64,000 nucleotides of DNA from Yarrowia lipolytica (taxonomy: Eukaryota > Ascomycota > Dipodascomycetes > Dipodascales), in assembly GCF_001761485.1 (NCBI RefSeq), contig NC_090773.1, positions 2,542,001 to 2,606,000 on the forward strand, given 5' to 3'. Position numbers and translations under genes: made by a program. Below the pieces are notes generated by a model. The model had not been told where the DNA came from. It did no database searches and saw only the letters and a list, made by a program, of their open reading frames with translations. The first letter of the stretch is position 1; every line of letters begins with the position of its first letter. This document shows positions 54,822 to 64,000 of this stretch, piece after piece.

Positions 54822-56641
54822 GGACCCTTCCCTCGGAGGAGGAGCGTTGTTGGTATTCGGATGGAGTCGGTAGTGCAGAGAGCTGCAGATGACAAAGAAA
54901 AAGTCGTACAGGGTGGTATCGACAGCGTCGTGGGGTTAGAGAGAGCAAGAGGAGGCTGGCGGGGAGTAGAGCGACAAGAAAAGGCTATAAGCAGGCTGCC
55001 AACAGCGCTCGACAGCTTATGATTGTCTGGGAACGTGTCGGGTCTGAGGTTATGAGCAATAACAGTCAGTTATGACTGGCGGGTCTGGACATAAACAGCT
55101 TTTGCCACGCACGGAAAAGCTGCTAGTTGGCTTTGGCAACGTTGGAACGAAGGGGGGTGGGGGGAAGTAGACAGGAGACAAGTGCATGGCCACTACACAC
55201 CTTGCCTGAAGGGTGGGGACATGGACAGTAAGTGAGGAAAACAGAATCAGGAAGGTGCAAGTGCTGCAAGTAGATTGAAACCACACATGTGATGAGAGAG
55301 GGGCGAAAGGAGGGCTTGTGTTGAATAGGGTAGTTAGGAAAAGCCATTCCACCCCTGTTTATCTCTTAGATCTCTCTTGGCCCCTTTCTAGTTATGCAGT
55401 GCAGAACGGCACTGGCGGGTTCCAATAGCCGTTTCTGGTCGACGGATTCATAGTCATCGCTTGGCATAGGGCTGAAACAATCTTGAGAAGATGCTAGCAT
55501 CTCTACATTGGCTGTTTTCTGTAGTTGAGAGGTGCTAAACACAACCATAGATGGACGCTAGCTGTGCTGTGCAGGCACTACGGGCAAGCGTTGGCGTGTG
55601 TTAGTGGAAAGAAGCACATTGGCGAGATATATGGATGAGTAATGTAGCGGATGTTCTAATTATTCAGTCTGGCGCTTCCATCTCTGTAGATTGTACATTG
55701 AAATAACTAGTTAGATGATGGTCTGCTTGAAGCCTAGTCTCTGAGTCAATAGTAACTAATACTTTTTGGTCATACAGTCTCAATTCAACGACAGTACTTG
55801 TAGATCTCTCATATTTCTCTTCACGTCTAGCCGCCAACATTCGCTTCAATACCCAACCGCTGTTAGCGTCTTCACAATGCGAGTCCAGCGCTATGCCACT
55901 CCACCTAGACTACAAGTAGCTAGTGCTTTGGAAACTGCAGCTTCGAAAAGCTCGTGTTTTTGCCAAGATGAGCTACTGCCGCCACCGTTCAAAATTCCGC
56001 TCCGTGTCTCACAGGCTGAGATCCAAAGAAGCAACGAGGACCAACAACCGGCGATGAGGTGCATGCAGCTTCATGCAAGATAATCTGGTAATATCTTTCA
56101 TCTGCGGGTGCTGAGTCAGCGGGAGAAAAGGGGTGATCAGAGAAAGAGGTAAAGAGCAGACCTTCACCTGATAATGATACGGTTCAGGTGTCCAATATGT
56201 TTTCTATAGTGGCTGGCGTCGTCGAGACCGACATTTCCGACTGGCGATACTGAGCTAATAATCTGCACCGAAGGTGAAGGTGCCAGAAGATGGAAAAGAA
56301 AGCAGGAATTCTGAGGGAAAAAAACTGGGAAAAAAGTACTGAAATCTATTCTCCTAGTCGATCTGATCATCCTATTACCATTTCGATACCGATATCTCTT
56401 CAGCAACTTGCTTTCGGTGGACACTTTTGTCTCGAATGTACACTTCACATGTCTCACCGATAAACGAAACATCTACAGTACAAGTAGCTACACTTACTCT
56501 ACTTCTTGTCGTACTCCTATACCAACCACCTCAGTATATCTGCCATACAACTACAACACATTATGTCAGATTAATTATTAAATAATTGGAGATGCGCTCA
56601 TCCTCCCGACCCCTCTTCTCCCCCCCTTATCGTGATGCAAT
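54822..56641. other. Intergenic region, Zn2Cys6 promoter and GATA-gene 3' side
   Basis: No gene; short overlapping frames only. TACAAGTA-type motifs lie at 55796, 55911 and 56479, and an AT-rich stretch at 56560-56590 next to the GATA gene stop. Confidence 0.6.
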
Positions 56642-58618
56642 CTATAAAGCCATGCTCAGCCATTCCCACTGTCCGTCTCTCTCCTCGACGTTGGCAGCTC
56701 CAAACATCTTAAGCTCCTCGGAATCCGTCTTGTTGGGGACGATGCCCACGGGCGATTCTTGTGTCGACGGCTGGGTTGGCGTGCTCTGCGCAGTATCTCC
56801 CTTGACGGTCGCCTCCTCCTTCTTCCGAGAACGAGATCTGGATCCCCCCTTGCGAGTGGCTGTGGACGCGGTCTCCTTGGCCGAGTCCGGACTAGGCGTG
56901 TTTGTGCTGGCTCCACCGGTCCCCGACGAAGATGCATTGGTTCCGTTGGTTCGGTTTCGCTTCTTGATCACATCAGTCTTGAGCGACAGAGGCCGGACAA
57001 CTCCGTGGAGCTTGAGGAACAGACCGCAGGCGTTGCACAACGGCTCACCCTCAGGGTTACGTCGCCACAGCGGCGTGGTCTGCGTGTGGCAGTTTGTGCA
57101 CGACGTAGGCTTGTCGTCGGCCGTAACTGTGTTGGCGCCAGCCTTGACATTGGTTGACGAGACATTGGTCTTGGGCTTGGAGATGCGCTGCTGGGGAATG
57201 TTGGACGTTGACATGGTGCGCGGCAGTCCTCGGGGTGTGGACGTGCCGGATTTCGACTGCTTTCGGGCCGTCGAAATGTGCGACATGTCCACCACAGACT
57301 GTGACCGCTGATTAGAAAGATGGCCTTGGTTGATGGCCACCGTCAGATTCTGGTTCATTTGCTGCTGGCCCATTTGCTGCTGGCCCATTTGCTGCTGCTG
57401 CTGCTGCTGCTCCATGCCGCCCATGAAGTCGAACGAGGCGGGCTCCACCCACTGTGGGGTGCCCATGTTGGAGCTAGGAAGTGATGTAATGCCCGGGGTG
57501 GAGGCCTGGGAGGCGCTTCCGAGCTGAATATTGTCAAAGTACAACGCGTCCGAATTATACTCCGGTCGTTGATACACTCCAAACGGCGACGACTGCGACA
57601 AAGGCGTCTGCTGTTGCTGGCCCTGCGCCTGGTTCAAACGATTGCTGAGGTTGGAGGCACGGACCCGCTGCTGATGCTGGTGAGACGCCTGCGTCTGGTT
57701 GGGCATGCCAAAGTCGGGAGCTTCCATCGCCAGGGGGTCCAGCGAGAAGTGAAACGCGTTGGGGGCGTCGTCCATGAAGGATTGACGTCGGAACGTGGTG
57801 GCGGGGAGCGATTGCGAGTAGTCAGCGGGAGCATGGAAGTCGTTGGCGGTGAAGGTGATGGGAGAAGTGACATGTGACGGCGAAGTGAGCGTCGAGTTAC
57901 TCATATGGCCTCCGTTGACCGACGGAGTGTATTCGTTGTGGTTGTGGTTGTTGTGGCTATTGTGGCCAGTGTTGGTGGTATTGTTCTGGGGAGCCCATCG
58001 GTTCCGGTTGGACTCGCTGAGCCGCTTAATGTGGGCCATGTAGTCAAACGAGTCGGTGTCATCGTTATCATCATTATCATGGCCACCGGCAGCTTGGCGA
58101 AGGCCCATCTCAGCGCTCATGACGACCCGAGAATCCCGATGCACAGATGCGTTCTGGCCCAGCTTGGAGTGCAGTTTCTGGGCCATTTTTGCGTGGTACT
58201 GCAGCGCGCAGTTCTTGAGATCCAGCGCCATCATCCGCCACGTCAGGTTGGCTATTCGCTCCTGGTTGGGCAGCTGGTATTTGGCCTTGGAATACATCTT
58301 CCACATGTTGGTGACCATGGCGAGATCTGTGCTGGGGTCTGACGAGAGGCCTATTCGTTTTGCAGCTGCAGACACCGGTGCTGCAGGTTGGTTCATCTGT
58401 GTCAATCCATCGTTTTTCAAAGTGTTGAAACCTCCTCCGCCAAAACTGCTCATGCTCTCGACCGAGGTTGTGTTGGTAAACAATGACGAGGTGTTGGAAG
58501 AGGCGCCCGAAGAGACGAAATGGTTGTTGGTGGTCTGGTAGTCCATGTGGTTTCCAAACGGCCCACTTGACCCGATATAATCGTGTCCAATGTCGAGATC
58601 CATTGGCATAAACGACAT
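56642..58618 (-). CDS. GAT1: GATA transcription factor, AreA/Gat1 type (nitrogen regulation)
   Basis: The 658 residues start at the ATG at 58618 (context CCACCATG); the frame reaches upstream only via a GTG. A single GATA finger (~506-556) has CTNC, 17 residues and CNAC ([20 protein letters not shown]) and a basic tail KKRNR. Residues ~100-133 hold the AreA/Gat1 N-terminal motif ([20 protein letters not shown], then [10 protein letters not shown]). The protein ends QWEWLSMAL, nearly the EWEWLTMSL end of Aspergillus AreA that is needed for NmrA inhibition. Low-complexity Gln ([13 protein letters not shown], ~410) and Asn/His runs lie between. These factors activate genes for poor nitrogen sources at HGATAR sites when ammonium and glutamine are scarce. 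Several GATA boxes lie just upstream (58665-58936), suggesting autoregulation. The exact Y. lipolytica name is not assigned here. Confidence 0.93.
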   Translation of the reverse strand: MSFMPMDLDIGHDYIGSSGPFGNHMDYQTTNNHFVSSGASSNTSSLFTNTTSVESMSSFGGGGFNTLKNDGLTQMNQPAAPVSAAAKRIGLSSDPSTDLAMVTNMWKMYSKAKYQLPNQERIANLTWRMMALDLKNCALQYHAKMAQKLHSKLGQNASVHRDSRVVMSAEMGLRQAAGGHDNDDNDDTDSFDYMAHIKRLSESNRNRWAPQNNTTNTGHNSHNNHNHNEYTPSVNGGHMSNSTLTSPSHVTSPITFTANDFHAPADYSQSLPATTFRRQSFMDDAPNAFHFSLDPLAMEAPDFGMPNQTQASHQHQQRVRASNLSNRLNQAQGQQQQTPLSQSSPFGVYQRPEYNSDALYFDNIQLGSASQASTPGITSLPSSNMGTPQWVEPASFDFMGGMEQQQQQQQMGQQQMGQQQMNQNLTVAINQGHLSNQRSQSVVDMSHISTARKQSKSGTSTPRGLPRTMSTSNIPQQRISKPKTNVSSTNVKAGANTVTADDKPTSCTNCHTQTTPLWRRNPEGEPLCNACGLFLKLHGVVRPLSLKTDVIKKRNRTNGTNASSSGTGGASTNTPSPDSAKETASTATRKGGSRSRSRKKEEATVKGDTAQSTPTQPSTQESPVGIVPNKTDSEELKMFGAANVEERDGQWEWLSMAL

Positions 58619-58664
58619 GGTGGTTGGTGTTGCTGAAATGAGATGAGAAGGGTCGTGTGAATCT

Positions 58665-58936
58665 CTTATCTGTGGTCGAAAGGGGGGGGTAAAAGGCACT
58701 TTGCAGGCTCAAATCACGTCTGATTTGCGCGGAAAAACGGAGGGCAAGAGGTTTTGTGGCGGCAAATACACGGTCGCAAACTGATATGAAAAACGGTCCA
58801 CAAATCAAGCCCAATATCGAGGATCCAAAGTTGGTGACACTGTAGTTGATAAACCTCAACTATCACAGTCAAGCAAACCTTAACAAGGTTTTGTCCGCTT
58901 ATCTCTCGCTTGTCATTGGACGATATGCATGATAAG
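58665..58936. promoter_or_regulatory. Cluster of GATA boxes upstream of the GATA-factor gene
   Basis: AGATAAG on the minus strand at 58665-58671 and 58898-58904; TGATAA on the plus strand at 58847-58852; TGATAAG at 58930-58936; TGATAG on the minus strand near 58860. All fit HGATAR and lie 47-318 bases before the ATG. Yeast GATA-factor genes are known to regulate each other through such sites. Confidence 0.5.
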
Positions 58937-59251
58937 CAGTAGCCAATGGAGGAGAGGACGGTGTGTTTGGGGCGTTGCGGGCAGATATTTGGAAATACGC
59001 GCCGACCAAATGGTGTATCACGTGACGCCGACCACTCGTGTCGTTTTTTTTCACGCCCAAAAACCCCATTCTGCCCTTTTGAGCCCCTTTTACAAACGGG
59101 CCCGCGCGACCTCCTAGGCACGCTCGTTTAATATAACACTATTAAGCTCTTAACGTTTTCTTTGTGCGAATCTACTTTGACGTCGCTGCAGCACCTTGTC
59201 TCGAAAGTTTGTTCCCGGAACGTCCCGAGGAATTGGTGAAGATGAGAAGAC

Positions 59252-59365
59252 GGCGGAGGTGGATGGGGGACGGTGGTGTGTGTGGTGGTGGTTGGTGGTT
59301 GTGGTGGTGGTGGTGTGTGTGTGGCGGCTGTTTTGTGTTTGTATTGTGGTGGTTTTTGTGGCCGT
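59252..59365 (+). repeat. G/T-rich low-complexity strand
   Basis: GTGGTG and GTGTGTG units with almost no C or A on the plus strand over about 110 bases; frames here encode only Trp/Gly/Val runs and are not genes. Confidence 0.75.
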
Positions 59366-61481
59366 AGTGCCGTAGTGGCCGCCGGCCGTTGCGTGTCAAT
59401 AGCACGGTGAACAGCACTGGGGTTAAGTTGGAGGTCGTATACTGACTCAGTGACAGGTTAGTGATTCTCTTGGACTAAGAGTGCAGTATAACCGTATGTT
59501 TAAACGGAACTGAAGGGGGGACGTGTCTACGGGAAACGTAGGACGACCAGCATGGTTCAAAGCGAAAAACTCACCTGTTCGCATCCTCCGCTCGTCCTCC
59601 GCTCGTCCTCAGCTGGTTTCCTCCAACCTTCGATTACCGACGGACCGGGGCGGTTTACCCTTGTCACCACCAGCTGCACCTCGCCTCGTTCGGCGTGGGG
59701 GGCGTGGATAATGTCGATCGCAGCGCTCGCTAGGCACCTGGTCTCACAGGGCCAGGGTTTAATAGCCGTTTTAATAGCACGAGGAACCATAGAGTTGGGA
59801 TGGGCGTGTTGTCTTTGTTCTGCTACAGTACACACGAGCGTCCAAGTCAGGCCACCCAAGGAGAGTCGAGGCTGCATCAAGACCGGCTCTCACGTGCGAG
59901 GTGGGAGAGGTGCCAGAGTTGCGTGTCAGCCCCGAGCTGTTATGCCTGCGGCGACAAGCATCTGGGTCCAAGGGATTACTCATCTCTGACACATCACTAA
60001 GCCAGTTCTTATGCTCCGGACTTAGGATTCGGCCCCTGCAACACGAGCCGTCTTAAACTCGTTTGATCAAACGTTCGCAAGAGGATCGATCTGGAGATGC
60101 CTGTCTTGTAAACGCAATCGTAGCAGAATAAGACATGTCCGTCGTGTTTTAGCCACACGTACGGAGCGTGCAGGGAGAATGTGTGTAGCGAAACTGGAAT
60201 TGCAACCAAGTGCAACTAATAAGCCAATATGCCTCGTTCCTGTTGGTCGAAACTTTCGGTATAGATAGCGGTTAGGATTTCTTGGTTGGGTGTCTAAAAC
60301 TCATATATACTTGCCAAGTGTCTTACTTTTCATTCTGGAGAGCACCTACGTCCAATCAGCTTGTTTCTATCGTCATTAGCGCCCCTTTACTATACCATCG
60401 CAGCCCGTTTATTATCTCGAGGCACACGGCCTTGAACTGCGGCCCTCCGCACGTATGTTTACACCTCGAGAAAGCACAAAAGCGAGCTAGACCTTGCCGT
60501 GGATACAGTTGCGAATGAATCGATCGCCCGCGGGGTCCGTCGGAGAAGTATTCACTCCGTGCCCATACGCAAGTGTATACAACCGCTCTCACAACGTGCC
60601 AAGGACTCCATTTGGTGATGTCGCCGTTACGCTAATACATAAGGGACCGCCTCTATTATTAGAACGACCCAGCGGTAGCTCCAGAGTCCACCGAGACACG
60701 GAATCCGAAATGGGCGAGTACCTATTGTACGAGTACCAGTTATAGTCGGAGCTTAAGACTACTAGCGGTCAGATTCTAGATCGATCTTCATTCCAGTTTG
60801 TGTTAATTTAGAAGGGTAGATGGATAGAATGAACGTACGAGTACAAGTAAGTACACTGTACGAGTACTCGTGCGAACACTGATGCGTACGACACCTTTGC
60901 ATTCGAACTTTTCCGTGAGACTCGTTTCTGGACCAAGGAACACAAGATGTCAGCTACAGAACCCACAAGCAATTCCACGAGGTTCACGACTTTGATTTAG
61001 AGCACCTCCTGAATCAGCGGATCTATTTGACATTTTCCCGAAATTGTTTGGATTATATTGGACTTTTTGTGATCTCTATTAGTCATTCCAATAAGTCGGT
61101 TTTTCTTCATAAGGAACTGACGAAAAAAGCAAGTTTCTCACTGGTTCAACGAGAAACATGGTTAGTCAGCAAGACTCAAATAAAATCCACCCTGTTCCAT
61201 CTTCCCCCTTTTGTATTACTAAGCCGCTGATCTCTTCAGTTGTTAGTATGACGACATAATTACTTGATGCACATTGGAAGCAGCTCATTGGGTAAATAGG
61301 ATCGAGGGAAAATGGCAGGAGTTTTGAAAATAAATGCTCGAAAATAAATGTTGAAAATAGATTCCAGATAATCACGTGGCCACTGGGAGGTTTCTTATGG
61401 ATCATTATCTCTTACACTCTTGGGGTTACATAACCATTCACTTCACTTTGGCACGGCTCTAACTTTGGGGGTTACCCGGCC

Positions 61482-61490
61482 ATCTGATAA
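61482..61490 (+). promoter_or_regulatory. ATCTGATAA site in the BOL2 promoter
   Basis: A perfect match to ATC(A/T)GATAA, 105 bases before the ATG. Two more GATAA cores lie near 61366 and 61400. Iron-sensing GATA repressors (Fep1, SreA, Sfu1 kin) use this consensus. Confidence 0.5.
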
Positions 61491-61595
61491 TTCACACCTT
61501 CCCCAGAAGATATCAGCCGTGGATATATCATTCTTTCAGCACCGCCTTTGCGACACCCCCAGCTTGCCACGCACCGCACACGTTCTCTGCACACC

Positions 61596-61850
61596 ATGCT
61601 CACAACCGATTCGCTCAAGGATATCCTGATGGACCGTTTGGAGGCCCATCATGTGGAGGTGACCGACGCCAGTGGAGGATGTGGCCAGGCATTCGAGGTT
61701 CTCATTGTGTCCGACATTTTCAAGGGCAAGAACAAGCTCATGCGACACAGACTGGTCAACACCAAGCTCAAGGAGGAGATTGCCGCCATCCATGCCTTTA
61801 CACAAAAGTCCCAGACCGTGGAGGAGTGGGAGAAGTCCAAGGAGGCTTAG
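61596..61850 (+). CDS. BOL2: BolA-family protein, BOL2/FRA2 type
   Basis: The 84 residues start at the ATG at 61596; a longer frame back to 61548 opens at an ATG-like codon that is not needed. The BolA fold is clear: LKDILMDRLEAHHVEVTDAS, then FEVLIVSDIFKGKNKLMRHR with the RHRLVN signature, and the end IHAFTQKSQTVEEW. The last segment matches human BOLA2 and the cytosolic group. SGGCG is also reminiscent of the mitochondrial BOLA3/BOL3 group, but no mitochondrial presequence is present. Bol2/Fra2 pairs with monothiol glutaredoxins Grx3/4, binding a 2Fe-2S cluster through conserved His and Cys, and passes iron status to Aft1 (S. cerevisiae) or to the GATA repressor Fep1 (S. pombe). A perfect ATCTGATAA in its promoter fits iron control. 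Confidence 0.88.
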   Translation: MLTTDSLKDILMDRLEAHHVEVTDASGGCGQAFEVLIVSDIFKGKNKLMRHRLVNTKLKEEIAAIHAFTQKSQTVEEWEKSKEA

Positions 61851-62741
61851 GGAATGAGGATGAAAGCAGGATGAGAAGAGGATGATGTGATGACTGAGAT
61901 GACAGATATGACAGACGACAGCAGAAGGACTGGTCTACAAAAATGCATTTACTATTATTGACATTCATGGTGGAGGGTAGAGATGCCGAGTATAACGACC
62001 CTACCAAGGGTGTCTGTGGTTGCGTATTCGTATTGTCGTGTATGGAGCAGGTGAAGGAGTACTTGTACGAGTAAAGTGGCAAGGGCTGTGTCCATCCAGT
62101 TGGACAGTCCAGTTTCAACAAAAAATGTAACTAGAGTTGATGTTCCTAAGTAATAGGCCCAAGTAGTAACTGGCAGCAAATACTGTCTGTAGGACATGTA
62201 GTGTAGCGGACTTGATACTGTAGTATAGCGGACTCGAAGGTTGGGTTGTCGGTTTCAATGGTCATATCATCTCAACGGGACTCGTACTGTCGAATCTAGT
62301 CTAGTCTCTGGTGAAGAATGAAGACATGCAAGACGATACTTGGAAGTACGAAACTGCAATTCTGAATCGACTCTTGAAGTATCCCTTGTCGGATCTTTTC
62401 GTCTCCTAGAGATACCACTGGCAATCTAGACGGAGGAGTGAGTGGTACGTACAGTGCTCATAAGTACAAGCCGGTGCATTTCAGTCCTAAGTTCTCTTCA
62501 TTCACCATAAGAGTCTTGAATCTGGTTACATATCTCTCTCCTAGCACACATCAACTCCTGGGTCTAAAAACTACCCTTTACAGCAGCTGAGATTGTCTCA
62601 ATCAAGGCAGCAGATTGGCTTCAAGAGAAACTTGGTCAAAGATACACGCAAGTTCTGTATGGATACGGCTACTCGTGCCTGTAGGGTACAATACACGTTT
62701 GACAATAAGTTGATAGACTAAATTAATAAATTATAGATAAC
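61851..62741. other. Convergent spacer, BOL2 and HSP12-type gene
   Basis: 890 bases with two 3' UTRs. One ACTTGTACGAGT motif lies near 62058; a duplicated phrase around GTAGCGGACT / GTATAGCGGACT is seen at 62203-62235. No gene. Confidence 0.6.
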
Positions 62742-63332
62742 TTATTTGGTAGCACCGGTGCCGGTGGAGCCGGTGGAGCCGGTGGAGCCAGAGTTTCCAC
62801 CAAGGAAGTTGTTGATCGACTCCTTGGCCTGGTCAACGTACTCCTGGGGCTTGCCGGAGTTGATGAAGTCCTTGGCCTGGTCAATGTAAGACTCGCCCTC
62901 CTTCTCGACCTTGTTCTTCTCGTCGGAGATGTCGGACTTGGCCTTGGAGGTGTCGGACTCGAACTTGTCGCCGACCTTCTGGGTGGTGGACTTCTGGGAC
63001 TCGGGCTCAACGGCGTTGGCAACCTTGTCGTAGGCGTCGGTGGCCTTCTCGGAGAGCTTCTCGCCAGTGGACTTCTGGGAGTCGGGGGTCACGCCCTCGG
63101 AGAGCTTGTCAGTGAAATCTTTTCGGCCGGCTAGGTTAGTAGATGGTCTAAAGTGGACATCAGACAGGAGTCTGTGGCAGTCTCCGAATCGCTCGTCTGA
63201 CGATGGAATGGACCTGAGCCAAGGACGCTAGTCTGTTGATGACTCTCACGCTCTCACGCTCTCACGCTCTCAGAGGTTTCTAGGTATCCAACCCACGCTT
63301 CACTCTCCATCTGAATACTCACCCTGAGACAT
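62742..63332 (-). CDS. HSP12: HSP12/Hsp9-family stress protein, one intron
   Basis: Exons are 63323-63332 (10 bases) and 62742-63130, giving 132 residues. The 192-base intron has donor GTGAGT, branch TACTAAC and acceptor CTAG. Splicing gives MSQAGRKDFTDKLSEGVTPD, the family start seen in Hsp12 and Hsp9 (MSDxGRK...), followed by SQKST twice (DSQKST, ESQKST) and amphipathic segments ending SYIDQAKDFINSGK. The C-terminus has three GST units (SGSTGSTGSTGTG). In yeast Hsp12 is a small, hydrophilic, intrinsically disordered protein that folds on membranes and stabilises them during heat, osmotic and stationary-phase stress. Upstream lie a TATA box and CCCCT stress elements. The exon-2 frame alone seems to start at an internal codon, which would miss the true N-terminus. 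It converges on BOL2. Confidence 0.93.
63243..63266 (+). repeat. Three CTCTCACG units in the HSP12 intron
   Basis: Perfect 8-base tandem copies followed by a partial fourth, inside the intron and outside its splice signals. Confidence 0.9.
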
Positions 63333-63377
63333 TGTAGTATATGTGTGTGTGTTGGTGCTAATAATCCGTCCTCTCCA

Positions 63378-63390
63378 CCCCTTTATATAC
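63378..63390 (-). promoter_or_regulatory. TATA box and adjacent CCCCT element of HSP12
   Basis: On the minus strand GTATATAAAG is at 63381-63390, about 50 bases before the ATG, with CCCCT (plus strand) at 63378-63382. Further CCCCT copies lie at 63574-63578 and 63680-63684. CCCCT is the core of Msn2/4-type stress elements. Confidence 0.55.
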
Positions 63391-64000
63391 ACCGGGGTCT
63401 CCGCCCACGATTGCTACTGCCCGTCCCAAAAAGTACACTGTCGGCTTAGGGTTCGCCAACTCGCATCTGGAACGCACCTGGCCCACACCTGCGCAGTACT
63501 GGGTGCATTAGCGGGGGCGTTGGTTGCTGTTGATACCGTGTGTGTTGCTGGTCCTACAGCGCTGGAACACGGTCCCCTCAACTCCAGCCCAAATTTTGTG
63601 GGTAATTGAGCGTTGCCAAAAGTCGACGGGTCGAGTGAGATGGCTACCATCTCCCCAATTGTGGCTCGTTGTGTAATCTCCCCTCCGTATTGCTCTGCTG
63701 TCCCACACCCAGAAAGAGTGCCTACATTATTGGCGTGAACTTTAGTGTGGGGGAGGTTGGGGATGTTGGTTGGGGAAGTAGACATGTGAGAGAGGTGATA
63801 GTTATAGCGATCAATTCGGACGACTGAGACGGTTGGAATGGTACCACTTTCTAGGCTCAATTCGCCCTGGAATGTCCTCCACGTCGCTACCCTCCCCCAC
63901 AAAGACCAAATAGCAACCCAATCTTAAACACATCAATATACTCTAATTCTGGGGGGTTGTTTCAGAAACCATGTTCACCACCGCAAAGTGGCCATTGAGG
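63391..64000. other. Promoter side of the HSP12 gene to window end
   Basis: No complete gene. A minus-strand frame at 63414-63902 lacks family resemblance and overlaps the promoter. An ATG at 63971 opens a frame to the window edge (MFTTAKWPLR); it could be the start of another plus-strand gene, but ten codons are too few to judge. Confidence 0.4.

Larger units (their letters stand above)
58619..61595. other. Divergent intergenic region, GATA factor / BOL2
   Basis: No gene is recognised in 3 kb. It holds a cluster of GATA boxes near the GATA gene, TCACGTGA at 59018-59025, a G/T-rich strand at about 59252-59365, TACAAGTA/TACGAGTA motifs near 60840, and GATAA sites near BOL2, including a full ATCTGATAA at 61482-61490. 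Open frames around 59550-60000 have no family resemblance. Confidence 0.55.

Noticed and set aside
63414-63902. 162-codon minus-strand frame upstream of HSP12
   Set aside because: It overlaps the HSP12 promoter, has no motif and has codon use unlike the real genes.
1-64000. Dispersed 5S rRNA genes or tRNA-5S fusions
   Set aside because: Known in this yeast, but no sequence resembling 5S rRNA is seen on either strand, and the only tRNA is followed by a normal terminator.
1-64000. CRISPR array or prokaryotic operon
   Set aside because: Repeats are short and directly tandem with no spacer pattern; introns and a eukaryotic-type tRNA show nuclear yeast DNA.

Overview
The window reads as nuclear DNA of an ascomycete yeast, most probably Yarrowia lipolytica or a very close relative. 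This is inferred from four things. Introns have a GTGAGT donor and a CTAAC branch site only a few bases before the acceptor, and sit immediately after the start codon. Genes are far apart, with many gaps of 2-4 kb. CTG sits at leucine positions in conserved proteins. Orthologues of Saccharomyces genes appear in a mid-GC sequence with frequent CGA arginine codons. I find 17 protein genes (one cut by the left edge) and one tRNA gene. I see no rRNA, CRISPR array, LTR element or recognisable transposon.

Layout. 1-7.5 kb: the 3' part of a Bro1-domain gene (RIM20/palA type, ambient-pH signalling) convergent with GNA1 (UDP-GlcNAc pathway), then a GH47 alpha-mannosidase. 10.9-12.9 kb: a DHA2 multidrug-type MFS transporter between two long non-coding stretches. 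16.9-23 kb: an unrecognised proline-rich protein gene divergent from the DNA-repair nuclease gene RAD2. 24-26 kb: alkaline ceramidase (YPC1/YDC1 type) and a tRNA-His(GTG). 29-37 kb: vacuolar iron transporter CCC1, chaperonin subunit CCT6 (one intron) and a siderophore-type MFS transporter. 39-43 kb: a Zn2Cys6 regulator convergent with SLY1 (one 46-nt intron). 47-59 kb: an SVL3/PAM1-type gene (25-nt first exon), a second Zn2Cys6 regulator, and an AreA/Gat1-type GATA factor. 61-63 kb: a BolA protein of the BOL2/FRA2 kind and an HSP12-type stress protein gene with a 10-nt first exon.

Functional threads. Three genes concern iron (CCC1, the siderophore-type transporter, BOL2/FRA2). The BOL2 promoter carries a perfect ATCTGATAA, the site class bound by iron-sensing GATA repressors, and two more copies lie 17 bp apart at 4593 and 4610. 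The AreA-type gene has several GATA boxes upstream of its own start, which suggests auto- or cross-regulation. The HSP12 gene has a TATA box and CCCCT stress elements. Otherwise these are ordinary dispersed yeast genes, not a cluster.

The most unusual signals are in the non-coding DNA. The octamer TACTTGTA (either strand) and the palindrome TCACGTGA each recur roughly ten times more often than chance by hand count, almost only between genes. There are also several small perfect tandem duplications, an orphan TATA element, and a run of guanines that could form a quadruplex. I found no convincing new multi-gene system. Starts were placed at ATG codons only, so several reading frames that open at GTG or TTG were shortened.
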